DNA from: an uncultured Bacilli bacterium
Lineage (GTDB): Bacteria; Bacillota_I; Bacilli_A; RF39; UBA660
Direction: 5' to 3'
Assembly (NCBI GenBank): GCA_944372455.1
Contig: CALVZF010000005.1
Location: forward strand, 1-49,428
DNA: 49,428 bases
Positions within the stretch are counted from its first letter, which is position 1, and every line of letters starts with the position of its first letter. Of this stretch, positions 6,280-14,664 are shown one piece after another. A program made the position numbers and the translations under genes. The notes under the pieces were generated by a model. That model did no database searches. It was not told the DNA's origin and saw nothing but the letters and a program-made list of their open reading frames with translations.

Positions 6280-7074
6280 TTACTCACTTAAATCTGCTTT
6301 TACATCAGCTACCATTCCAAGTAATACATCTTTTTTTAATTTACTTAAATCAAAATTTTCTCCGTGTACTGCTACTGGCATGTTTCCAATTCCTGTTTCC
6401 AAATCTATAATTTTAAATTTAATAATATTATTAGCAATATCAACTTCAACATCTTTATAATCTTTAACTTGTCCAATAATAAAAGAACATGGTTCGTTTG
6501 ATCCTGTCATAACCCTACCATCAGACATCATTTTAGGATCCATTCCTATAACTTTTTTGCCAATTCTAGGTATATCTACTTCTTCCCCCATCCCCAATGC
6601 TTTATTCATTTCTTCCTCATTTTCATATAAATCTAATTGAAACGGAAATGCTGATAAATATGCATCTCTATCACTATCTTCCAATTCTTCTTTAATACAA
6701 TATCTATTAACAGTTTCTATATCAAAATGTCTTTCACTTTCTAAATCATAAACCATATAATACTCATTTGCTTCTGAAGATTGTTCTAGTTTTTCTTCAA
6801 AATGTAATTTTATTTTTTTATCTGATAATAATACAATATCAGAATCAACCAATTCAATATTATCTTTTCTAACTATTAGTGTAATTACCACTTTGCCGAT
6901 ATTCTTTTTAGTATTAATATCCTTAAAATATGAAGTCATATGTATTTTTGTTTTATCATCATTAACAAATACATTATCAGCTTCTTCGGTATAGTTTGTT
7001 ACAATATCAGAAAATAGTTTTGTCTTTAATTGTTCTTCCCTATCTGCAATAAAAGAATTAAAATGTACTGGCAT
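6280..7074 (-). CDS. hypothetical cargo protein of the mobile element
   Basis: I do not recognise this acidic 264-residue protein. It has no signal peptide or membrane helix. The first 150 residues are charged and probably beta-rich; the last third (VMTGSNEPCSFIIGQVKDY through MPVAVHGENFDLSKL) looks like a compact beta-barrel. An in-frame GTG at 7083 overlaps the Shine-Dalgarno. The ATG at 7074 is about 8 nt from AGGTAGG and is preferred. It is one of three same-strand genes between the integrase and the presumed attachment end, the place where prophages and satellites carry accessory or defence genes. A defensive role is speculation. Confidence 0.65.
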   Translation of the reverse strand: MPVHFNSFIADREEQLKTKLFSDIVTNYTEEADNVFVNDDKTKIHMTSYFKDINTKKNIGKVVITLIVRKDNIELVDSDIVLLSDKKIKLHFEEKLEQSSEANEYYMVYDLESERHFDIETVNRYCIKEELEDSDRDAYLSAFPFQLDLYENEEEMNKALGMGEEVDIPRIGKKVIGMDPKMMSDGRVMTGSNEPCSFIIGQVKDYKDVEVDIANNIIKFKIIDLETGIGNMPVAVHGENFDLSKLKKDVLLGMVADVKADLSE

Positions 7075-7172
7075 TTTTATCACCTACCTATATCAATTAT
7101 ATCATATTTTTTTACATTCTAATGTAGAGTTGAATAATTTATTTATAAATATCGGCATTTCATCAAAAAACT

Positions 7173-7835
7173 CTATTCATTCTTTTCATAGCCATTTACT
7201 AATGTGCTAGTATATTTATCTTTTAAATTAGCATAATTAACTACTGTTGCTCTTATATTTTTTACTTCTTTAGATATATTTTTTAATTCTCTTTCCAATT
7301 TCTTATTTTGACTTCTTAACTCATCTATTTCAGACACATATACTAACATTCTCGAATATTGAGTAAAATCAACATCTGTTGACTCTTTATACTTTCTTTT
7401 TTTACCAATCTTTGAATATTCATAATCTATTCTTAATGATTTTATTTCATAATTTTCTAATATTTCTGGCACTATTACTCCTAAGCAAATTATCCACTGT
7501 TTACCTGGAAATATTTTCATATTATTGATTTTATTATCTATTAATCCTGTTCTTTCTCTTTCAGGTAATTGATTAACAAAGTCTTCATCAAATTTTATTT
7601 TCTTTAATTCAAGTGGAACATTACCAACGTTTCTTAATACAATACAAGTCAGATTATCTCTAACTAATTCAAATGTTATTTGTAAATAAGGTCTTTTATT
7701 TTCAACTTTATCTTTTATTAAAAAGAATATTGTTATCCATGCTCCTATTAAAGAAACCAACGAAATTAAATCACTCCATGAAAATTTATTTAAACTATCT
7801 ACTGATTGTATAAGTTCTCTTATCAATTGTTCCAT
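7173..7835 (-). CDS. hypothetical membrane-anchored cargo protein with coiled coil
   Basis: The 220-residue protein has one membrane helix near the N-terminus (about residues 22-41, LISLVSLIGAWITIFFLI). A middle domain of about 110 residues looks like an immunoglobulin-like beta-sandwich (YLQITFELVRDNLTCIVLRN with NVGNVPLELKKI). A Lys/Glu-rich coiled coil (about 165-200) precedes the C-terminus. The Shine-Dalgarno AGAGGAG lies 7 nt before the ATG. It is flanked by the other two cargo genes on the same strand. One membrane helix plus a cytosolic domain and coiled coil fits a sensor or membrane effector, but there is no catalytic motif to support this. Confidence 0.65.
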   Translation of the reverse strand: MEQLIRELIQSVDSLNKFSWSDLISLVSLIGAWITIFFLIKDKVENKRPYLQITFELVRDNLTCIVLRNVGNVPLELKKIKFDEDFVNQLPERERTGLIDNKINNMKIFPGKQWIICLGVIVPEILENYEIKSLRIDYEYSKIGKKRKYKESTDVDFTQYSRMLVYVSEIDELRSQNKKLERELKNISKEVKNIRATVVNYANLKDKYTSTLVNGYEKNE

Positions 7836-7886
7836 CGCTATTCTCCTCTACATATCTCATTATTTCTTTTAACTTTATTTTTTTAT

Positions 7887-8642
7887 TCATCTTTTTTCCT
7901 TATAATACTTACCATATTTCTTGTTAAATTCATCCATGGTATTTATTGTATAGGTTTCAGGTTCCAAGTTAGAATCTGTATAACTTATTGAACCACCATT
8001 ACTACTTTTTTCTTTAATCATAAAATTAACCTGCTTATGTGGATAGTCATCTGTATCTTTTTGCTTTCTTATACCATTTTCTACAACGTATTCATGACCA
8101 CTATTCTTTTTATCTATTGTATAATCGAACGAATCCGAATTGAAACTATACTCAACAAAACTTTCATAAGTCAAATCATATATTCTATCAAGTTCATTTG
8201 TATCAGTATTTATGATATATACTTTTGTTAAATCACCTGTTACAAAATATTTATATGGTCTAGAAGGATTTTTTTGCATATAATCTTTTATAAGCATTTC
8301 ATCAATAATATCATAATCATTTAAATTAATTACAAAATATTCATCTAATTTCTTTATACTCTCTATTGATATTTCTTCACGTTCTTTTCTTAATTTATAA
8401 GTTCTGTAACAATACTTTGGTGTATAAGACCACATATGAACTTCCTTACATTCATCACAAAGCCAAAAATATGTATTCTCTTCATAAAAAGGTGGATAAT
8501 TATCATATATATCTTCAAATTTATTATTGATTTTACCATTTTGAATATACTCAGTTAAATCATTTTTACTAAATACATCATAAACTATGTGTCCATCTCC
8601 ATCCCACATATCATTTCCACAACTGCATCCCATATGAGCCAT
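7887..8642 (-). CDS. hypothetical cargo protein with a Cys-rich, zinc-ribbon-like N-terminal region
   Basis: The 251-residue protein begins MAHMGCSCGNDMWDGDGH and later has WLCDECKEVHMW, so two CxC/CxxC pairs could bind zinc within the first 75 residues. The remainder is acidic and aromatic-rich, without transmembrane segments or a motif I recognise. In-frame upstream starts up to 8666 exist, but only the ATG at 8642 has a Shine-Dalgarno (AGAGGTG) at good distance. It is the cargo gene nearest the presumed element end. The N-terminal pattern resembles uncharacterised proteins of mobile and immunity-type loci; no function is claimed. Confidence 0.65.
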   Translation of the reverse strand: MAHMGCSCGNDMWDGDGHIVYDVFSKNDLTEYIQNGKINNKFEDIYDNYPPFYEENTYFWLCDECKEVHMWSYTPKYCYRTYKLRKEREEISIESIKKLDEYFVINLNDYDIIDEMLIKDYMQKNPSRPYKYFVTGDLTKVYIINTDTNELDRIYDLTYESFVEYSFNSDSFDYTIDKKNSGHEYVVENGIRKQKDTDDYPHKQVNFMIKEKSSNGGSISYTDSNLEPETYTINTMDEFNKKYGKYYKEKR

Positions 8643-8747
8643 AATAACACCTCTTTTCACATACAATATTATATCATGACTTTTAGCTATTTTTTATCAA
8701 ATAGAAAGATGGTATTAAGATTATATAGCCACATTTCAAGAATAAAG

Positions 8748-8766
8748 TGGCTCCAGAATGGCTCCA
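8748..8766. repeat. probable integrase arm-site repeats near the secA-proximal end
   Basis: TGGCTCCAGAATGGCTCCA carries TGGCTC twice (8748, 8759), 11 bp apart, and shares a 12-bp exact repeat with 6154-6165. It lies about 35 bp from the secA terminator. The element end, and so the attachment core, is probably between here and the 3' end of secA. No second core copy is visible in the window. Confidence 0.45.
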
Positions 8767-8792
8767 ACCCTTATTTTGGGCTATTTTTTGCT

Positions 8793-8840
8793 AAAAAGAA
8801 AAACTCGTGTTTTCCCTTTATTTATGGGACTTTACGAGTT
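8793..8840 (-). terminator. intrinsic terminator of secA and likely boundary of the inserted element
   Basis: AACTCGT and ACGAGTT (8801-8808 and 8834-8840) form a stem around an inner CCC/GGG pairing, followed on the minus strand by TTTTTC. The stem overlaps the secA stop codon. All sequence left of it belongs to the mobile element. Confidence 0.7.
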
Positions 8841-11337
8841 ATTTGCCACAACAGTTCTTATACTTTTTTCCACTTCCACATGGACACGGATCATTTCTAC
8901 CTACTTTTTTTACTTTTTTAGGTTTATTCTTTACTGTTGATTTATCTTCATTAGTAGTCTTTTTCCCTTGTGCTACTTCTTTAGCTTCTAAGTTTTGTCT
9001 TATCTCTGCCTTTAGCAAATATAATGATGTATCTTTATCTATTTTTTGCATCATTTCATCAAATAGGTCAAATCCTTCTATTGTATATGCTTGTAATGGA
9101 TTTGTTTGGGCATAACCACGTAATCCAATTCCTTCTCTTAAATGATCAAGTGTATTTATATGTTCCATCCAATGGGTATCTATTACTCTTAAACTAATTG
9201 CCTTTTCAAAATCGTTTGCAATTTCTTTTGGTAATTGTTTTAATTTTTCACTATAACCTTCAATGACTTTATCATATATTATATTTATTACATCTTCTAT
9301 TTCTTTATTTTCTATTTCTTTTACTTCAATAGTAGTTTTATTTAGAAGATATGTATTTACTGCTTCTATAATTTCACTATTATCATGTTCAGTTAAATAT
9401 CCTTCTGGCATTATATGTGAGTTAACCAAATCAGAAATATGATTATAAAAAGTATCTAAAACATTTTCATGAATGGATTCACTATCTATTATTTCATTTC
9501 TTTTAGAATATACTATTTCTCTTTGTTGATTCATGACATCATCATATTGAAGTAATTGTTTTCTTATGTCAAAATTGTTACCTTCAACTCTTTTTTGAGC
9601 AGTTTCTATTGATTTAGTAAACATTTTACTTCTAATAGCTTGGTCTTCTTCAAATCCGAAACTTTGCATCATAGTTTTAATTTTTTCAGTTCCAAAACGA
9701 ACCATTAATTCATCTTCCATTGATACAAAGAATTGACTCATACCAGGGTCTCCTTGACGTCCTGAACGTCCTCTTAATTGGTTATCAATACGTCTTGATT
9801 CATGTCTTTCAGTTCCTATTACACATAATCCACCGAGTTCTTTAACCCCTTCACCAAGTTTAATATCTGTACCACGTCCTGCCATGTTGGTTGCAATGGT
9901 AACTGCTCCTTTTTGTCCAGCCTTTGCAATTATTTCTGCTTCTCTTGCATGGTTTTTAGCATTTAATACTTCGTGTTTAATTCCTTTTTTTGTTAATAAT
10001 TGACTTAATAATTCATTAGTTTCTATTGCTATTGTCCCAACTAATATCGGTTGACCTTCTTTATGTTTAGCTTCTATAACTCTTAGGATAGCTTTAAATT
10101 TACCTTTTTGAGTAGGATAAACTAAATCAGGCAAATCTTCTCTTATAACTTCTTTATTTGTTGGAATTTCTATAACATACATATTATATATATTTCTAAA
10201 TTCTTCTTCTTCTGTTTTAGCTGTACCAGTCATACCTGCTAACTTCTTATACATTCTAAATAAATTTTGGAAAGTAACAGTTGCTAAAGTTTTTGTTTCT
10301 TTTTGAATATCTACACCTTCTTTAGCTTCTATAGCTTGATGTAGTCCTTCAGAAAATGCTCTACCTTTCATTAAACGTCCAGTGAATTGGTCTACAATTA
10401 CTACTTCACCATCTTGTACTACATAATCTACATCATTTTTCATTGCATAATTAGCTTTAAGTGCTTGATTGATATGATGTACTAAAGCAGTATTGGTTAA
10501 ATCATATAAATTGTTTATCTTAAACATTTTTTCTGCTTTATCCGCACCCTTTTCAGTTAAAGTAACAGATTTTGTTTTTTCATCAATAGTATAATCATCA
10601 TTTTCTTTCAATGATTTTGCATAATTGTCAGCTTGAATGTAAAGATTAGCAGAAGATAACTCTCCACCAGATATAATAAGTGGTGTTCTTGCTTCATCAA
10701 TTAAAACTGAGTCCACTTCATCTATAATTGCAAAATTATATCCGCGATTAACCCTATCTTCTTTTCTCACAACCATATTATCTCTTAAATAGTCAAAACC
10801 TAATTCGTTATTTGTTGTATATGTAATATCACAGTTATATACTTCTTTTTTTTCTCTAGGAGTTAATTCTCTTAAATTTATTCCTACAGTAAGACCTAAA
10901 AATCTAAAAATATTTCCCATCCAGTTAGCATCACGATCTGCTAGATATTCATTAACTGTAATTACATGAACACCTTTTCCTGTTAATGCATTTAAATATG
11001 ATGGCAATACAGAAGTTAAAGTTTTTCCTTCACCAGTTTTCATTTCTGCAATATTACCGTGATGAATAGCTAATCCACCTAATAATTGTACGTAATATGG
11101 TTTTTCTCCAATAACACGGAAGGCTGCTTCTCTAGCAGTTGCAAAAGCTTCTACTAATATATCGTCAAGTGTTTCTCCTTTGTCTAATCTTTCTTTAAAT
11201 TCATTAGTTTTATTTTTTAATTCTTCATCAGTTAGTTTTTGAAATTCTTCATCTAATGCTTCAATTTCATCTGCAATTTTTTCAAACTTTTTTAATTCTT
11301 TATATTCATGGTCAAATAAACTTTTTAACAAGCTCAT
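8839..11337 (-). CDS. secA: preprotein translocase ATPase SecA
   Basis: The 832-residue protein is full length for a Bacillota SecA, the ATPase that drives secretory proteins through SecYEG. Visible are Walker [10 protein letters not shown] (about 99-107), the DEAD-type box [15 protein letters not shown], the helicase motif [10 protein letters not shown], and a C-terminal SEC-C zinc motif [13 protein letters not shown] that binds SecB or ribosomes. The ATG at 11337 follows GGAG. It sits downstream of hpf, as in many Bacillota, but with a hairpin terminator between them. The mobile element abuts its 3' end without altering the coding sequence. Confidence 0.98.
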   Translation of the reverse strand: MSLLKSLFDHEYKELKKFEKIADEIEALDEEFQKLTDEELKNKTNEFKERLDKGETLDDILVEAFATAREAAFRVIGEKPYYVQLLGGLAIHHGNIAEMKTGEGKTLTSVLPSYLNALTGKGVHVITVNEYLADRDANWMGNIFRFLGLTVGINLRELTPREKKEVYNCDITYTTNNELGFDYLRDNMVVRKEDRVNRGYNFAIIDEVDSVLIDEARTPLIISGGELSSANLYIQADNYAKSLKENDDYTIDEKTKSVTLTEKGADKAEKMFKINNLYDLTNTALVHHINQALKANYAMKNDVDYVVQDGEVVIVDQFTGRLMKGRAFSEGLHQAIEAKEGVDIQKETKTLATVTFQNLFRMYKKLAGMTGTAKTEEEEFRNIYNMYVIEIPTNKEVIREDLPDLVYPTQKGKFKAILRVIEAKHKEGQPILVGTIAIETNELLSQLLTKKGIKHEVLNAKNHAREAEIIAKAGQKGAVTIATNMAGRGTDIKLGEGVKELGGLCVIGTERHESRRIDNQLRGRSGRQGDPGMSQFFVSMEDELMVRFGTEKIKTMMQSFGFEEDQAIRSKMFTKSIETAQKRVEGNNFDIRKQLLQYDDVMNQQREIVYSKRNEIIDSESIHENVLDTFYNHISDLVNSHIMPEGYLTEHDNSEIIEAVNTYLLNKTTIEVKEIENKEIEDVINIIYDKVIEGYSEKLKQLPKEIANDFEKAISLRVIDTHWMEHINTLDHLREGIGLRGYAQTNPLQAYTIEGFDLFDEMMQKIDKDTSLYLLKAEIRQNLEAKEVAQGKKTTNEDKSTVKNKPKKVKKVGRNDPCPCGSGKKYKNCCGK

Positions 11338-11375
11338 ATATGAACATCTCCTTTATGTACAATATATATTCTATC

Positions 11376-11415
11376 AAAAAAAAACATATATTCAAAGTAA
11401 ATATATGTTTTTTTA
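11376..11415 (-). terminator. terminator between hpf and secA
   Basis: ACATATAT/ATATATGT (11384-11391, 11401-11408) is flanked by T-runs on both strands, so it can act in either direction. It ends hpf transcripts before secA. Confidence 0.7.
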
Positions 11416-11422
11416 TTTATTT

Positions 11423-11956
11423 TTAATCTATTTCTATAATACCGTAATTATTATCTTTTCTTTTATATAGAACACAAACGTTTTCATTTTTAGCATTTTT
11501 AAATATAAAAAATGTATGTCCTAAAAGATTCATTTGTAAAATTGCTTCTTCCTCACTCATTGGTTTTGTATCTAATTCTTTTCTTTTTACAATTTTATTA
11601 TTATCTTCTTCATCATCTTCTATTTCAAAATCATAATTCATTTCTTTAATTGTTTCTTTTTTTAATCTTTTTTCAAGTCGTGATTTATTTTTTCTTATTT
11701 GTCTTTCAAGTTTATCAATCACTAAATCTACAGCTGCATATAAATCATCATTAGCTTCTTCAGCTCTTAAGGTAAAATGATTTGTTGGTATTGTTACTTC
11801 TACAATTTGGTTTCTTCCTCCGATTTTTACTAAAACATTCGCAGATATTTCATCATGATTGTCAAAATATTTTTCTAATTTTTTTAATTTTGATTCTACA
11901 TGATTTTTGATTCCATCTGTTACTAAAATTTTATCTCCTCTTGTATTAATTTTCAT
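11423..11956 (-). CDS. hpf: long-form ribosome hibernation promoting factor
   Basis: The 177-residue protein has the S30AE/HPF fold at residues 1-100 (MKINTRGDKILVTDGIKNHV, LRAEEANDDLYAAVDLVIDKLERQIRK). An acidic linker leads to the C-terminal dimerisation domain (KPMSEEEAILQMNLLGHTFFIF, about 130-177). Having both domains marks long HPF, which alone forms 100S ribosome dimers in stationary phase. It lies directly upstream of secA, a common arrangement. The promoter has an extended -10 (TGATATAAT) and the leader is short. Confidence 0.96.
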   Translation of the reverse strand: MKINTRGDKILVTDGIKNHVESKLKKLEKYFDNHDEISANVLVKIGGRNQIVEVTIPTNHFTLRAEEANDDLYAAVDLVIDKLERQIRKNKSRLEKRLKKETIKEMNYDFEIEDDEEDNNKIVKRKELDTKPMSEEEAILQMNLLGHTFFIFKNAKNENVCVLYKRKDNNYGIIEID

Positions 11957-11979
11957 TTAACATCATCCTCCCTACTTGA

Positions 11980-11985
11980 ATTATA
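11980..11985 (-). promoter_or_regulatory. extended -10 element of the hpf promoter
   Basis: TATAAT preceded by TGA on the minus strand lies 24 bp upstream of the hpf start. The -35 region is T-rich and poor. Confidence 0.45.
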
Positions 11986-11998
11986 TCACATAACTAAG

Positions 11999-12028
11999 AA
12001 AAAAACTACTATTGAGTTATAGTAGTTT
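11999..12028 (-). terminator. terminator of the cold-shock gene
   Basis: A perfect 10-bp stem AAACTACTAT/ATAGTAGTTT followed by a T-run on the minus strand overlaps the stop codon at 12009. Confidence 0.8.
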
Positions 12029-12236
12029 CTTGGTCTATTTTACTAACTTTAATGGCTTGTAAACCTTTATCAGTTTCTATTAGATCAAATTGGACAACGT
12101 CACCTTCGTTAAGTGTTTTATATCCGTCTTCTTGTATCATTGAATAATGTACAAATATATCGTTGTTTTCTTTATATTGTATAAAACCATAGCCTTTATC
12201 ATTGTTAAACCACTTGACAGTACCAGTCATTGACAT
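12009..12236 (-). CDS. cold-shock protein, CspA family
   Basis: This 75-residue single cold-shock domain has GTVKWFNNDKGYGFI (RNP1) and DIFVHYSM (RNP2). It is a single-stranded RNA/DNA-binding chaperone that melts structured mRNA. Three in-frame starts are close together. The ATG at 12236 is about 9 nt after a GGCGGTG Shine-Dalgarno and is preferred; the GTG at 12248 would overlap it. The C-terminal tail (SKIDQETTITQ) is slightly longer than in the smallest Csps. The upstream leader is long and structured, as for many csp genes. Confidence 0.93.
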   Translation of the reverse strand: MSMTGTVKWFNNDKGYGFIQYKENNDIFVHYSMIQEDGYKTLNEGDVVQFDLIETDKGLQAIKVSKIDQETTITQ

Positions 12237-12332
12237 GCTTCTTAACACCGCCTTCCTACTTATAATTCAGCACTCCATGCTCCCAATTAATAAATCGTCT
12301 GGCCAGATTGTTACGAGCATGTTTTGATTTTA
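12237..12332 (-). promoter_or_regulatory. promoter and structured 5' leader of the cold-shock gene
   Basis: An extended -10 (TGCTAAAAT; 12327-12332) predicts a start near 12320 and a leader of about 84 nt. The leader can close with ATGCTC/GAGCAT (12277-12282 with 12315-12320) around a central TCTGGCCAGA palindrome (12298-12307). Long structured leaders confer temperature control in other csp genes; here that is inferred. Confidence 0.45.
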
Positions 12333-12542
12333 GCACGCTTATGAAAAAAAAACTTACATTTATTTATCAGTGAATAAATTTAAGAACATAAATGTTAAAA
12401 ATATTAAAAAATTTTTAAAAAAGATACATTTATGAACAATTAGCTATTTGTTTATTCTTTTTGCAATTTTTAGTGACATCAGAATGTTAGATTTGTATTG
12501 TAAGCGGCAAATATATGCTAATTAGAAAAGAGTAATTAGACT

Positions 12543-13154
12543 ATGAAAAAAAAGGTATTAGATTATTGTATAAATTCTATTAGAAATAGGAATGACAATA
12601 AGTATGATGAAATTAAATTAGCGGAAATAAGATATGGTTTAGAAGCTATATACTTAACATTTTTTAAGATGATTATTATATTTATTGTTGCTTTAATTTT
12701 AGGAATTTTTAAAGAAATGATAATAATAATGCTTTTATATAATATATTAAGAACTACTGGTGGCGGAATTCATGCTACTAAAAGTTGGATATGTCTGGTA
12801 TCATCGTTAATAGTATTTATTGGTATCCCATATATTGCAATTAATATTATATTTCCTTTTGAAATAAAAATTTTAATTTGCAGTTTATGTGTAATAGCAT
12901 TTTTCATGTATGCTCCAGCGGATACTAAAAAACGTCCAATTATAAAAGCTATACGAAGAAAAAAATTAAAGATAGTTACTGTAATAACTTCATTGATATA
13001 TACATTTTTATGTTTATATATAGATAATATTTTCTTATCAAATGCTTTAATGTTATCTATGATAATTCAATCTGTATTAATTTTACCAGTAACTTATTCA
13101 ATCTTCAAGTTACCTTACAATAATTATAAGAACTATGTTGTCCAAAATATTTAA
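12543..13154 (+). CDS. agrB: AgrB-type peptide-processing membrane protease
   Basis: The 203-residue polytopic membrane protein matches AgrB, the cysteine endopeptidase that cuts AgrD and helps form the cyclic autoinducer. The catalytic pair lies in RTTGGGIHATKSWIC: His77 and Cys84, with the spacing of the family. Several hydrophobic helices follow (about 45-65, 85-105, 107-123, 143-165, 168-190). It is followed 52 bp later by a peptide gene of AgrD type and faces two agrC copies and agrA across a convergent junction, whereas the usual order is one agrBDCA operon. The ribosome-binding site is weak. Confidence 0.92.
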   Translation: MKKKVLDYCINSIRNRNDNKYDEIKLAEIRYGLEAIYLTFFKMIIIFIVALILGIFKEMIIIMLLYNILRTTGGGIHATKSWICLVSSLIVFIGIPYIAINIIFPFEIKILICSLCVIAFFMYAPADTKKRPIIKAIRRKKLKIVTVITSLIYTFLCLYIDNIFLSNALMLSMIIQSVLILPVTYSIFKLPYNNYKNYVVQNI

Positions 13155-13206
13155 TTTTGTTTTAAATGCATTTAAATATATAAAAGAATAAGAGAGGAGT
13201 TACAAA

Positions 13207-13335
13207 ATGGGAAAATTTTTCACTTCAGCACTAGCAATCTTAGGGGCTGTTACTGCTGCTACTAGTACTACTGGGTGCATTATATGGTTTTTATTTGATG
13301 AACCAGAAATGCCAGCTTCTTTAATAGAAAAATAA
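13207..13335 (+). CDS. agrD: AgrD-type autoinducer peptide precursor
   Basis: This 42-residue ORF reads as AgrD: an N-terminal amphipathic helix (MGKFFTSALAILGAV), an Ala/Thr-rich segment, the candidate peptide around a single Cys24 (TTGCIIWFLF), and a conserved acidic tail (DEPEMPASLIEK). AgrB should cleave near the start of the tail and the Cys should form the thiolactone. The Shine-Dalgarno GAGAGGAG is 7 nt from the ATG. The distance from Cys to the DEP motif is six residues, longer than the four usual in staphylococcal and clostridial AgrDs. The ring is therefore either larger or cut inside the hydrophobic stretch. Confidence 0.88.
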   Translation: MGKFFTSALAILGAVTAATSTTGCIIWFLFDEPEMPASLIEK

Positions 13336-13353
13336 AAAGAGCATTATAACTCT

Positions 13354-14643
13354 TTACAACCCAATAAAAAGATATTGGAAATAATAGTTTTCTATTATTT
13401 CTTTTTTTTGGCTTAATATTTTATTTTTCTTTAATATTTCATTTACCAAAGATAATCCAAATCCATGTCCTTTACCTTTTGTTGTTACTCCTTCTTTTCC
13501 TATCTCTTCTATATTTATCTTCCCTTTAAATGTATTTGATATTATTATAGTTAGTACATTATTATCTAAAAGCATCTCTACTGTTACTTCTTTTTTCTTG
13601 CTTTCTATACTTGCTTCGTAAGCGTTATCTATATATACTCCTATTACTCTACATATATCTTTATAATCGTTTGCTTTCATATTCCTGAAATCTATATTTT
13701 TAATTCTTGGACTTATATTTACTGTTACTTTTATACCATTATCAATCATTGAATTTATTTTATATGATAATAATCCTTTTAAACCTCCACTTGGAATATA
13801 TTTTAAATCATTTATCCATCTGTTTTGATGATTTATATCATCTTCTAGTATGCTGTCTATAAATTCTAGTGCTTTTTTGTTCTTTAAAGTTAAATTTTTT
13901 AATACTATTAATTGATTCTTATTTTCATGATTATATTTTTGATATTTTTCTAATAATGATTCTGTATCCTTTAAATATTTTTCTAATTTATCATAACCAT
14001 CTTTTATAAAGTGACCTCTAATTTTCTCTTGTAATAAATACAAAATAATTATTATAAATAAAACTACTGTTACCGTATTTATAACAAAAGAATAATTATT
14101 TTTCCAGTTGTTAATATTCATACCAAAAAATAATGATAATCCGAAGATGACTACAAAATAAAATATATATAGTACTTTTTCATTTAACATTATATCTTTG
14201 AGTTTAATGATTCTATTTTTAGTTAATTTTATTACCAATATTGACATTAATAAAATCAGTATTGACGATATAGGTGTTCCTTTAAAAAGCTGAATTATTA
14301 AGTCTTGTGGTAATCTTAAAATATATATTACAAATAATGATAGAATTGCCTCAAAAATACTTGTTAATAAAATAGTAATAAAATTTATAATTACTGATTC
14401 TTGTAGCGAGATATCAAATATTATTATATATCCTATTATCATTAATCCATATATTAAAAATGGTTTGAAAAAATTATAATTATATTTCCACAATATTCCC
14501 ATTATTATTGTCATCAAAAGAATCATGATCCAATTTTTAAGTGATTTAACTTGAAATTTTCTTTCTGTGATATTTGATACTATGTATGTAAATGTTATTA
14601 TTTGTATTAGACTAAATAATATTAATTTAATTACTTCTAACAT
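13354..14643 (-). CDS. agrC: AgrC-type sensor histidine kinase, copy 1 (distal)
   Basis: The 429-residue kinase has about six N-terminal membrane helices (1-205), a helical linker, a His box with candidate His239 (KYNHENKNQL), an N box (YIDNAYEAS) and a glycine-rich ATP lid (KGKGHGFGLSLV). This fits the AgrC/HPK10 group that senses cyclic peptides and phosphorylates AgrA. It is the second copy in the operon agrA-agrC-agrC. The first 118 residues are identical to the other copy; differences such as L119F are spread over the rest, including linker and kinase domain. Both copies keep their catalytic motifs and are intact. Confidence 0.9.
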   Translation of the reverse strand: MLEVIKLILFSLIQIITFTYIVSNITERKFQVKSLKNWIMILLMTIIMGILWKYNYNFFKPFLIYGLMIIGYIIIFDISLQESVIINFITILLTSIFEAILSLFVIYILRLPQDLIIQLFKGTPISSILILLMSILVIKLTKNRIIKLKDIMLNEKVLYIFYFVVIFGLSLFFGMNINNWKNNYSFVINTVTVVLFIIIILYLLQEKIRGHFIKDGYDKLEKYLKDTESLLEKYQKYNHENKNQLIVLKNLTLKNKKALEFIDSILEDDINHQNRWINDLKYIPSGGLKGLLSYKINSMIDNGIKVTVNISPRIKNIDFRNMKANDYKDICRVIGVYIDNAYEASIESKKKEVTVEMLLDNNVLTIIISNTFKGKINIEEIGKEGVTTKGKGHGFGLSLVNEILKKNKILSQKKEIIENYYFQYLFIGL

Positions 14644-14664
14644 ACTCCTTTAACCCTTTCATGC

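Noticed and set aside
8807-9115. Plus-strand open frames inside the secA 3' end and its terminator
   Set aside because: They are antisense to a clear secA frame, lack Shine-Dalgarno sites and have biased, hydrophobic shadow composition.
12381-12542. AgrA-type direct repeats upstream of agrB
   Set aside because: Only isolated ATGTTA-like matches are present, at spacing that does not fit the paired LytTR site, so I cannot support a binding site.
13331-13365. Terminator after agrD (AAAGAG/CTCTTT)
   Set aside because: The stem is only 6 bp with no real T-run, so it is too weak to annotate as a terminator.
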